NCBI GenBank assembly: GCA_927798255.1
Contig: CAKMMH010000032.1
Coordinates: 1-13,024 of the forward strand
Direction of reading: 5' to 3'
Source: an uncultured bacterium
GTDB taxonomy: Bacteria > Bdellovibrionota_C > UBA2361 > CAKMMH01
DNA: 13,024 nucleotides
In this document: one piece after another, positions 1-6,716 of the stretch
Numbering within the stretch: the first letter of the stretch is position 1
How the letters are laid out: the number at the start of each line of letters is the position of its first letter
The notes under the pieces: generated by a model
Database searches by the model: none
The model's input: the letters and a program-made list of their open reading frames with translations, nothing else
Told to the model about the DNA's origin: nothing
Program-made: the position numbers and the translations under genes

Positions 1-979
<979 letters not shown>

Positions 980-1003
980 TAAAATTTAAGGAGGAGTTTT
1001 TAT

Positions 1004-2251
1004 ATGTCAAAAAGAAGAGTCGCTATAACAGGTTTAGGTTGTATTTGTCCTTTAGGAAATAATGTTAATGATACTTGGGAGAATGCTTTAAAAGGTGTTT
1101 CAGGTGTTGATCGTATAACTCGATTTGATACACAGGATTTTCCAGTAAAAATTGCAGGAGTTGTTAAAGATTTTGTTCCTCAGGATTATATGGAAGTTAA
1201 ACAAGTAAAAAAAGTTGATTTTTTTACCCAATATGCGATAGCAGCTGGAAAACAGGCATGGGTCGATTCTGGACTTATGCAAGATGGCTTTTATGATAAA
1301 GAGCGCATGGGATGCATCTTAGGTGTTGGTATGGGAGGGCTTCCCATCTTAGAAAAATATTATGATGCATATAGAGAAGGTGGGCCTAGAAAAATATCTC
1401 CTTTCTTAATACCAGCTCTTATAAGTAATTTAGCTGCAGGCTATTTAGGGATTGAGTACGGCTTAAAGGGAATAAATTATGTTATAACTAGCGCTTGTGC
1501 TTCTTCAACACATGCAATAGGTGAAAGTTACAGAATGATAAGAGATGGATTACATGATGTCGTTCTTACAGGTGGAGCTGAAAGTACAATAACTCCAAGT
1601 GCAGTTGGGGGTTTTGCGGCTATGAAAGCATTATCTACAAGAAATGATGAACCTCAAAGGGCATCTCGTCCATTTGATAGAGATAGAGATGGTTTTGTGA
1701 TGGGAGAGGGTGGAATAGTTCTAGTATTAGAGGAATATGAAAAGGCAAAGCAAAGAGGCGCTAAAATTTATGCAGAAATAGTTGGATATGGTTATTCTTG
1801 TGATGCTTATCATATTACAGCTCCTTTAAAAGATGGAGAAGGTGCAGTATCTTCTATGAAAATGGCTCTTGATGGCGCTACAATTACACCAGAAAAAGTC
1901 GATTATATAAATGCTCATGGAACTTCTACTCACGCAAATGACGAAATGGAAACAGTTGCTATAAAGGAAGTTTTTAAGGAGCATGCATATAAACTTAGTG
2001 TAAGCTCTACAAAGTCTATGACAGGTCATCTTCTTGGTGGTGCAGGAGCTATGGAAGCTTTATTTTGCGCACTGGCAGTTAAAAATAACATTATTCCTCC
2101 AACGATTAATTATGAAAATCAAGATCCGATGTGTGATTTAGATTATACACCAAATAAATATAAGGAAAGAAATATTAATTATGCGCTTTCAAATTCATTT
2201 GGGTTTGGGGGGACTAATGCAACAATTGCGTTTAAAAAGGAAGAAATGTAA
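1004..2251 (+). CDS. fabF: Beta-ketoacyl-ACP synthase II
   Basis: The 415-residue protein is a full-length condensing enzyme that elongates acyl-ACP with malonyl-ACP in cytosolic type II fatty-acid synthesis. The Cys-His-His triad is complete: the nucleophile Cys165 in TSACASSTH, His305 in NAHGTSTHAND, and His342 in STKSMTGHLLGGAGA with Lys337 nearby. These sit within two residues of the E. coli FabF positions. The C-terminal SNSFGFGGTNATIAF loop is also present. The ATG at 1004 is set by a strong GGAGGAG Shine-Dalgarno sequence at 991-996. The gene follows gyrB by 24 bases in the same direction and is probably cotranscribed. No fabD, fabG or acpP is seen in the window, so it is separated from a fab cluster at least on the downstream side. 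FabB is the nearest alternative, but the length and the neighbours of the active-site residues fit FabF. Confidence 0.96.
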   Translation: MSKRRVAITGLGCICPLGNNVNDTWENALKGVSGVDRITRFDTQDFPVKIAGVVKDFVPQDYMEVKQVKKVDFFTQYAIAAGKQAWVDSGLMQDGFYDKERMGCILGVGMGGLPILEKYYDAYREGGPRKISPFLIPALISNLAAGYLGIEYGLKGINYVITSACASSTHAIGESYRMIRDGLHDVVLTGGAESTITPSAVGGFAAMKALSTRNDEPQRASRPFDRDRDGFVMGEGGIVLVLEEYEKAKQRGAKIYAEIVGYGYSCDAYHITAPLKDGEGAVSSMKMALDGATITPEKVDYINAHGTSTHANDEMETVAIKEVFKEHAYKLSVSSTKSMTGHLLGGAGAMEALFCALAVKNNIIPPTINYENQDPMCDLDYTPNKYKERNINYALSNSFGFGGTNATIAFKKEEM

Positions 2252-2267
2252 GGCTATTCTTCCTTTT
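2235..2267. terminator. Shared convergent hairpin between fabF and the minus-strand gene
   Basis: Arms AAAAGGAAGAA (2235-2245) and TTCTTCCTTTT (2257-2267) form a perfect 11-bp stem. The 11-base loop holds exactly the last fabF codon, its TAA, two G residues and the opposite gene's stop. A-runs on the left and T-runs on the right give each strand a short U-tract after the stem (four T on plus, five on minus), as in a bidirectional intrinsic terminator. The stem is rather AT-rich, so its efficiency is uncertain. Confidence 0.6.
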
Positions 2268-2790
2268 CATCTTTAGTTTTGCATATTTTTTTAACAATTT
2301 TTTTTAGAATTTCTGATATATTATTTGCTTTATCTTCTATATCACACAAGATTTCAGAGTTGTGTGAAACGATGAAATTTGGTGTTTTATTTAATAATTG
2401 TTCATAATTATCTGTAGTTTGTGTAAGATGTGCTGCTTCTAAGATATATGTAACTTCTGGATTTTGATTGTTGTTTATTCTCCAAAAAGCATAACGTCCG
2501 CAAGCACTTTTAAAAGTACAAGATAATGTAAAAACATTTAATTTTGAGTTTTTTCTAACTTGAAATTTAAAATCAGTTACTTCTTCTAATAAAAAAGTAT
2601 CTTGAAGTACCATTTTCCAGAGTTTTTTTGCTCTAAAAAGGTATAATTCATTAGAATATTCTCCAATGACTTTGTATGTATCTTTGTCATATGAAACAAA
2701 GCCAAAAGATGTAACATCTTGATTACTTTGAGAAAAATTTTGTAAATTGTCTTGCGATATGTTTGAATTAGTATATTGTATAATTTCCAT
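2254..2790 (-). CDS. Hypothetical protein, 178 aa, unrecognised
   Basis: This is an unrecognised protein of 178 residues, read from ATG at 2788-2790 to a stop at 2254-2256. It has no signal peptide and no membrane segment, so it is probably cytosolic. The N-terminal 25 residues are rich in Asn, Gln and Ser and look flexible. The middle (about 28-120) alternates hydrophobic and polar residues in a pattern suggesting a beta-rich domain, with FRAKKLWKMVLQD and ACGRYAFWRINNN as the most distinctive stretches. The C-terminus is a charged helix ending in a run of Lys and Glu. No clear Shine-Dalgarno sequence precedes the ATG. The gene converges on fabF with two bases between the stop codons and shares its terminator hairpin. 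Its upstream region carries TTAGTA inverted repeats that could be an operator. Base composition matches the neighbours. That it is real is likely from its length and uninterrupted frame; its function is unknown. Confidence 0.75.
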   Translation of the reverse strand: MEIIQYTNSNISQDNLQNFSQSNQDVTSFGFVSYDKDTYKVIGEYSNELYLFRAKKLWKMVLQDTFLLEEVTDFKFQVRKNSKLNVFTLSCTFKSACGRYAFWRINNNQNPEVTYILEAAHLTQTTDNYEQLLNKTPNFIVSHNSEILCDIEDKANNISEILKKIVKKICKTKDEKEE

Positions 2791-2795
2791 TTGTA

Positions 2796-2873
2796 ATTAG
2801 TATCGGAACTTTTAAAAAATTTATAGATACTAACTTTTAATAATTTGAAAATTAAACTATACTAATATTAGTA
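2796..2873. promoter_or_regulatory. Cluster of TTAGTA inverted repeats, candidate operator
   Basis: TTAGTATC (2796-2803) and its exact complement GATACTAA (2826-2833) are followed by the perfect 14-bp palindrome TACTAATATTAGTA (2860-2873). That makes four TTAGTA half-sites in 78 bases, all within 85 bases of the minus-strand start codon. The arrangement resembles binding sites for a dimeric repressor. In very AT-rich DNA some of this could be chance. Confidence 0.3.
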
Positions 2874-3193
2874 AGTTATAAGCATAAGGGTTTTAGTTAA
2901 AGTCTTATATAAAATATTTTAGAGATGAGAAAGATAAGTATATATTTATAGATAATGTAAGACAGAGAATATAATACGTATAAACCCTTAGAGAAGTTTA
3001 TTTTTATTTAATTTTTAATTTAGAGTACTTTTTAAATACAGCAATTTTATTTATAACAAAGAAGATAAAGTTAATGTTATGAGCCTTTTTCTAATTGATA
3101 GCTTAGTTCAAATTAAAAATAAGTTATATATAAATATGAGAAATATAAATTTATACATTTAGTATGTTTAGGTCATAAATTTTCTTAATTAAT

Positions 3194-3221
3194 TTGTCTT
3201 AAGTATCTTTTTAAATAGAAT
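3194..3221 (+). promoter_or_regulatory. Candidate promoter for the Arg-rich protein/nfnAB operon
   Basis: TTGTCT (3194-3199) and TAGAAT (3216-3221), separated by 16 bases, approximate a sigma-70 promoter. It would give a leader of about 60 bases before the ATG at 3290. Other AT-rich hexamers are nearby, so the exact promoter is uncertain. Confidence 0.35.
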
Positions 3222-3289
3222 TACTGGTAAAAAAGTGTGATTTTTATGAGAATTTATTTTTTATATTGATATAAAGGGATGAAATAAAT

Positions 3290-4006
3290 ATGAGAAGAGG
3301 TAGTAGGTATAGTAGAGATGATAGAGGCTCTAGAGGTGATAGCCGTTATTCAAGAAATTCAAGAGGGAGAGATGGTAGGTATTCTTCACGTAGTAGTTCA
3401 AGATATTCATCAGGCCGTGGCGCTCCAAGATTTAATCGTAGGAGAAGTGATATAAGTCAGGCAGATGCAGGAAATAAAAGAGAAAGAATTGCAATTGAAA
3501 GTGGTGCATTGGTTTTAATTGATCAGTTCATGCTTGCAAATCCTCAATTTATTCAAAAAATGCTTGATAATATAGATGAAGATGCAAGTGTAAAAGATAA
3601 TATCATCAGGGACTATGGTGGAGAAGTTATAGATATAGCTCCTGATACTTACGGTATTCAAAGAGATCCTTACGGGCTTTCAATTATAATTCATCCAACT
3701 AATGTTAAAGTTGATAAAAAGGAATTATCTCGAGAAATGCAAGAACCTATTGGAAATATCTTTGTAGATACACGTTGTGTTGCTATGGTTGATAGAGAGC
3801 TTTTAGATGATAATTCACTTTTAAAGAAATACGAAGAGCTTTGGAATAATGGTGAGGACAAGGCTTGTAGAGATTTATTAAGAGATAATGGTGGAGCTGT
3901 AAGATATGGTTTCTGCCGTTATGGTGATGAATTTAGTGTTTATGTTAACGATGAAAGCAATGTAGTTTGCTTATGGCCAGGAGTAGCAGAAGATTTAGAT
4001 GAATAA
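3290..4006 (+). CDS. Arg/Ser/Gly-rich N-terminal protein with duplicated C-terminal domain, function unknown
   Basis: The 238-residue protein is not one I recognise. Residues 1-52 are a low-complexity tail with 18 Arg, 13 Ser, 7 Gly and 4 Tyr, mixing SR, RG and RYS units, as in RNA-binding or condensate-forming tails. Residues 60-238 are ordinary and acidic overall. They appear to hold two copies of one unit: IAIESGALVLIDQFML (67-82) matches IFVDTRCVAMVDRELL (157-172), and IIRDYGGEVIDI (105-116) matches LLRDNGGAVRYG (196-207), with nearly equal spacing (38 and 39 residues). No signal peptide or membrane segment is seen. The ATG at 3290 has AAGGGA ten bases upstream. The stop overlaps the nfnA start by eight bases, so translation is probably coupled and this is the first gene of the nfnAB operon. 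A role tied to the transhydrogenase is inference from position only; nucleic-acid binding is suggested only by composition. Confidence 0.85.
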   Translation: MRRGSRYSRDDRGSRGDSRYSRNSRGRDGRYSSRSSSRYSSGRGAPRFNRRRSDISQADAGNKRERIAIESGALVLIDQFMLANPQFIQKMLDNIDEDASVKDNIIRDYGGEVIDIAPDTYGIQRDPYGLSIIIHPTNVKVDKKELSREMQEPIGNIFVDTRCVAMVDRELLDDNSLLKKYEELWNNGEDKACRDLLRDNGGAVRYGFCRYGDEFSVYVNDESNVVCLWPGVAEDLDE

Positions 4007-4823
4007 AATAACCTTTAAAGAGCAACTTTCAAAAGATGTCTTTTGTTTAAAAGTTCAAGCAAAAGAAATCGCTAAAAATAGAAAAGCGGGACAATTTGTT
4101 ATTGTAATGTTAAATGAAAATTTAGCAGAAAGAATCCCGCTTACTATTGCTGATGCTGAAAATGAAACTATAACTTTAATATTTCAAGTTGTAGGAGCTA
4201 CAACTTTTAAACTTTCAAAATTAAATGTCGGTGATGAGATTTCTGTTGTGGGGCCTCTTGGAACGCCAACTCATATTGAAAAATTTGGAAAAGTAGTATG
4301 TGTTGGAGGAGGTGTCGGTGTTGCTCCACTTTTTCCTATATGTAAAGAAATATATAAAATAGGTAATGAAGTTAATGTTATCCTAGGAGCAAGAACAAAA
4401 GAATTAATTTTATGGGAAGAACGTTTTAAAGATATTTCTCATAATCTTATAGTTTGCACAGATGATGGAAGTGCTGGAAAAAAAGCCTTAGTTACAGAGC
4501 CGCTTGAGGAGATTTGCAAAAATAACGAAACGAAACCTGATTTAGTAATTGCAATTGGGCCTCTTCCTATGATGAAGTTTTGTTCGCTAACTACAAAAAA
4601 ATATGATGTAAAAACAATTGTATCATTAAATACAATAATGATAGATGGTACTGGAATGTGTGGCGGATGCCGTGTTAGTGTTAATGGTGAAACAAAATTT
4701 GTATGCGTTGATGGGCCAGAGTTTGATGCGGCGGGAGTTGATTTTGATAATCTTCTTGCAAGAGGGAAAAGTTTTGCAGGAATTGAACACGAACATAAAT
4801 GTAGGATTGGGTTAACAAATTAA
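3999..4823 (+). CDS. nfnA: NADH-dependent ferredoxin:NADP+ oxidoreductase, small subunit (FAD and [2Fe-2S])
   Basis: The 274-residue protein is the NfnA type, related to dihydroorotate dehydrogenase electron-transfer subunits. With NfnB it couples NADPH oxidation to reduction of ferredoxin and NAD+ (or the reverse) by flavin-based bifurcation in the cytosol. The FAD-binding RIPLT is at 45-49 and the pyridine-nucleotide-binding GGGVGVAP at 103-110. The C-terminal DGTGMCGGCRVSV...VCVDGPEFD supplies Asp216, Cys221, Cys224 and Cys236, matching the Asp-plus-three-Cys [2Fe-2S] site described for Thermotoga NfnA. Length is normal for the family. The ATG at 3999 overlaps the preceding stop by eight bases and has only a weak ribosome site, which favours translational coupling. 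nfnB follows ten bases later, so the pair is complete. Older annotations call this subunit sulfide dehydrogenase (SudB) or a glutamate-synthase-associated reductase; the directly linked partner makes Nfn the best call. Confidence 0.9.
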   Translation: MNKITFKEQLSKDVFCLKVQAKEIAKNRKAGQFVIVMLNENLAERIPLTIADAENETITLIFQVVGATTFKLSKLNVGDEISVVGPLGTPTHIEKFGKVVCVGGGVGVAPLFPICKEIYKIGNEVNVILGARTKELILWEERFKDISHNLIVCTDDGSAGKKALVTEPLEEICKNNETKPDLVIAIGPLPMMKFCSLTTKKYDVKTIVSLNTIMIDGTGMCGGCRVSVNGETKFVCVDGPEFDAAGVDFDNLLARGKSFAGIEHEHKCRIGLTN

Positions 4824-4833
4824 GGGTATTTTC

Positions 4834-6279
4834 ATGGAAGAAACGATATCAAAAATTTTTAATAATGAATCGTTAACGATAAAAGAAAAACAACAAATTT
4901 CTGTTCAAATACCACAAGAACAAGATGCACAAAAGAGAATTTGCAATATGCTAGAAGTTACTAGCACATACACTGAAAGGCAAGCAAGAATTGAAGCCTC
5001 AAGGTGTCTTGAATGTAAAAATCCTCTTTGTATGGGAGGATGTCCTGTAAATGTAAAAATCCCTAGTTTTTTAAAAAAAGTTTCATTAGGTGATATTAAA
5101 GGAGCATATGAAGTTCTAAAAGAAGATACACTTCTTCCTAGCATTTGTGGTAGAGTTTGCCCTCAAGAAAAACAATGTCAAAAAGAATGTGTACTTGGAA
5201 AATCTTTAAAGGATGTAAACAAAGCAGTATCAATAGGACGAGTTGAAAGATTTGTTGCAGATTACGCAAGAGAAAATGACTTTGATTCTGACATTAAAGA
5301 AATCAAAAGCAATGGAAAGAAAGTCGCAATTATAGGAAGTGGGCCATGCGGAATTACAGCAAGTGCTGATTTAAGGAAGCTAGGATATGATGTTACAGTG
5401 TTTGAAGCATTTCATAAACTTGGTGGTGTCCTAATTTATGGAATCCCAGAATTTAGACTTCCAAATAATATAGTTGAGAAAGAAATTGAAAAGTTAAAAA
5501 AGTTAGGCGTAAAGTTTGTAACAAATTTTGTTATTGGACGTACTGCTACATTAAAAGAATTAAAAGAAGAGTATGGCTTTGAAGCTATTTTTATTAGCAC
5601 TGGTGCTGGACTTCCTTTGTTCATGAATATTGAAGGCGAGAATTTGGTTGGTGTTTTTAGTGCTAATGAATTTCTTACTCGTGTAAACTTAATGGAAGGT
5701 TACAAAGAAGAGTCAAATACACCAGTTTATAAAGTAAAAAATGTAGTTGTAGTAGGTGGTGGAAATGTTGCAATGGATGCTTCAAGAGTTGCAAGAAGAC
5801 TTGGAGCAAATGTTAAACTTGTTTATAGACGAACTAGAGATGAAATGCCAGCAAGAAAAGAAGAGGTAGAACATGCGATGGAAGAAGGGGTTGAATTTTT
5901 ATTTTTAACAAACCCAAAACGAATTCTTGGCGATGAAAATAAAAGAGTTTCAAAGATTGAATGTTTAAAGTATGAATTAGGAGAAGTTGATGCATCAGGA
6001 AGAAGAAGCCCGAAGGAAATTCCAGGAAGTGAATTTTTAATTGAAGCTGATGCTGTCATTATGGCTCTTGGAAATAATCCAAATCCTCTTATTTCAAAGA
6101 CAACGCCTGAAATAGAAGTTGATAAGAAGGGGAGAATCGTAGTTGATGAAAATTTAAAGACATCTATTGATGGCATATACGCAGGTGGAGATATAGTTTT
6201 AGGGGCAGCTACCGTGATTTTAGCTATGGGAATGGGGAGAAAGGCTGCTAAATCAATCCATAATTATTTAAAATTATAA
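4834..6279 (+). CDS. nfnB: NADH-dependent ferredoxin:NADP+ oxidoreductase, large subunit (GltD-like)
   Basis: The 481-residue protein is the FAD and two-[4Fe-4S] subunit of NfnAB, homologous to the glutamate synthase small subunit GltD. The N-terminal cluster domain has Cys58, 61, 66 and 70 in RCLECKNPLCMGGCP and Cys105, 109, 115 and 119 in ICGRVCPQEKQCQKEC. The first Rossmann fold, VAIIGSGPCGITA (about 164-176), binds FAD and continues into GGVLIYGIPEFRLP. The second, VVVVGGGNVAMDASRVA (about 304-320), with YRRTRDEMPAR after it, is the NADPH site. The C-terminal GIYAGGDIVLGAATVILAMG closes the FAD site. An AAGGG Shine-Dalgarno sequence lies at 4822-4826, overlapping the nfnA stop. Databases often label such proteins gltA or homotetrameric NADPH glutamate synthase. 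Direct linkage to nfnA and the absence of a large GOGAT subunit here support Nfn. No clear terminator follows. Confidence 0.92.
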   Translation: MEETISKIFNNESLTIKEKQQISVQIPQEQDAQKRICNMLEVTSTYTERQARIEASRCLECKNPLCMGGCPVNVKIPSFLKKVSLGDIKGAYEVLKEDTLLPSICGRVCPQEKQCQKECVLGKSLKDVNKAVSIGRVERFVADYARENDFDSDIKEIKSNGKKVAIIGSGPCGITASADLRKLGYDVTVFEAFHKLGGVLIYGIPEFRLPNNIVEKEIEKLKKLGVKFVTNFVIGRTATLKELKEEYGFEAIFISTGAGLPLFMNIEGENLVGVFSANEFLTRVNLMEGYKEESNTPVYKVKNVVVVGGGNVAMDASRVARRLGANVKLVYRRTRDEMPARKEEVEHAMEEGVEFLFLTNPKRILGDENKRVSKIECLKYELGEVDASGRRSPKEIPGSEFLIEADAVIMALGNNPNPLISKTTPEIEVDKKGRIVVDENLKTSIDGIYAGGDIVLGAATVILAMGMGRKAAKSIHNYLKL

Positions 6280-6314
6280 CCAAAATTTCAGTATATTATT
6301 GCTTTTCTCAATAT

Positions 6315-6343
6315 TTGCATTACTTCTTAGTTTTTGTTAATAT
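6315..6343 (+). promoter_or_regulatory. Candidate csrA promoter
   Basis: TTGCAT (6315-6320) and TAATAT (6338-6343) are spaced by 17 bases and would give a leader of about 67 bases. The match is moderate, and read-through from nfnB is equally possible because no terminator is visible between the genes. Confidence 0.3.
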
Positions 6344-6375
6344 AACGAGCTATGTTTTGTGCTCATAATAGGCAA

Positions 6376-6408
6376 GAGGATGGATCAAGAAGGTTTTTAA
6401 TAGGGAGG
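6376..6408 (+). promoter_or_regulatory. Candidate CsrA autoregulatory sites and ribosome site of csrA
   Basis: The 40 bases before the start hold three GGA triplets: a close pair in GAGGATGGA (6376-6384), and one inside the strong Shine-Dalgarno sequence AGGGAGG (6402-6408). GGA is the core of CsrA RNA sites, and in E. coli CsrA represses its own translation through sites that include the ribosome site. Autorepression here is inference. Confidence 0.4.
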
Positions 6409-6416
6409 TTCTGATT

Positions 6417-6593
6417 ATGTATATTTTATCACGCAAACAAGGACAAATAATTGATATCATATACTGCGGCAAGGTAATTGCCCAAATATTGGTTAAAAAC
6501 ATAGGACGCTCTAATGTCGAGCTTGGTTTTACTGGTCAAAAGGAGCAAATCTTATTTATGAGGGGGGAAAAGGTGATCCCCGACAATAATTGA
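6417..6593 (+). CDS. csrA: Carbon storage regulator CsrA/RsmA, 58 aa
   Basis: The 58-residue protein starts MYILSRKQGQIIDI and ends MRGEKVIPDNN. It aligns along its whole length with CsrA, the small dimeric RNA-binding regulator that blocks or stabilises mRNAs at GGA motifs. The N-terminal strand keeps the pattern of MLILTRRVGE, including Leu4 and Arg6. NIGRSNVELGF corresponds to VKGNQVRIGV. Arg49 in FMRGEKV takes the place of the RNA-contacting Arg44 of the E. coli protein. Sequence identity is modest, so this is a divergent member, but length and motif order fit. The ATG at 6417 is preceded at good spacing by AGGGAGG. The gene sits alone between the nfnAB operon and the convergent lysS, not beside flagellar genes or fliW in this window. 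It is somewhat richer in GC (about 37%) and uses CGC, GGC, GCC and CCC codons more than its neighbours. Confidence 0.85.
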   Translation: MYILSRKQGQIIDIIYCGKVIAQILVKNIGRSNVELGFTGQKEQILFMRGEKVIPDNN

Positions 6594-6634
6594 GAGTAGA
6601 GCCTCTAAGCCTAGAAACTTCTCTTTATAAATAA

Positions 6635-6716
6635 TAAGATGAAGCTACATGAAACTTCTAAGCACGAATCGTTGCAAAAGGAGTTCTTCATGTAGTTTTT
6701 TATTTAAATCATCTTA
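6635..6716 (+). terminator. Long hairpin terminator behind csrA
   Basis: CTACATGAA (6645-6653) pairs perfectly with TTCATGTAG (6687-6695), followed at once by six T residues (6696-6701). The stem can continue inward through ACTTCT and AGGAGT with a small bulge and one wobble, and a small ACG/CGT hairpin caps it. An outer pair, TAAGATGA (6635-6642) and TCATCTTA (6709-6716), overlaps the lysS stop. Only the plus strand has a U-tract, so this serves csrA, not lysS. Confidence 0.7.

Larger units (their letters stand above)
2791..3289. other. AT-rich intergenic region, no gene seen
   Basis: About 500 bases lie between the divergent starts of the 178-aa gene and the Arg-rich gene. All frames on both strands hold only very short ORFs without ribosome sites, and no tRNA cloverleaf or known riboswitch core is evident. 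It holds a cluster of TTAGTA motifs near the minus-strand gene (2796-2873) and a candidate sigma-70 promoter for the plus-strand operon. A nine-base complementary pair, TAAGGGTTT (2885-2893) and AAACCCTTA (2982-2990), could join over about 90 bases, but the intervening sequence shows no further strong stem. Confidence 0.6.

Noticed and set aside
2885..2990. Complementary TAAGGGTTT/AAACCCTTA pair as a structured RNA or riboswitch
   Set aside because: Only nine base pairs over about 90 bases of AT-rich sequence, with no internal stems, known riboswitch core or terminator.
3279..3287. ATG-AAA-TAA minimal ORF just before the Arg-rich gene
   Set aside because: The AAGGG sequence abuts this ATG directly, leaving no spacing for initiation; it is most likely chance.
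5823..6176. Minus-strand ORF of 117 codons within nfnB
   Set aside because: It is opposite a well-conserved nucleotide-binding region of nfnB and shows no family features; it is a shadow frame.
4834..6279. Glutamate synthase small subunit (GltD)
   Set aside because: The protein is homologous, but immediate linkage to an NfnA-type subunit and the absence of a GOGAT large subunit favour NfnB.
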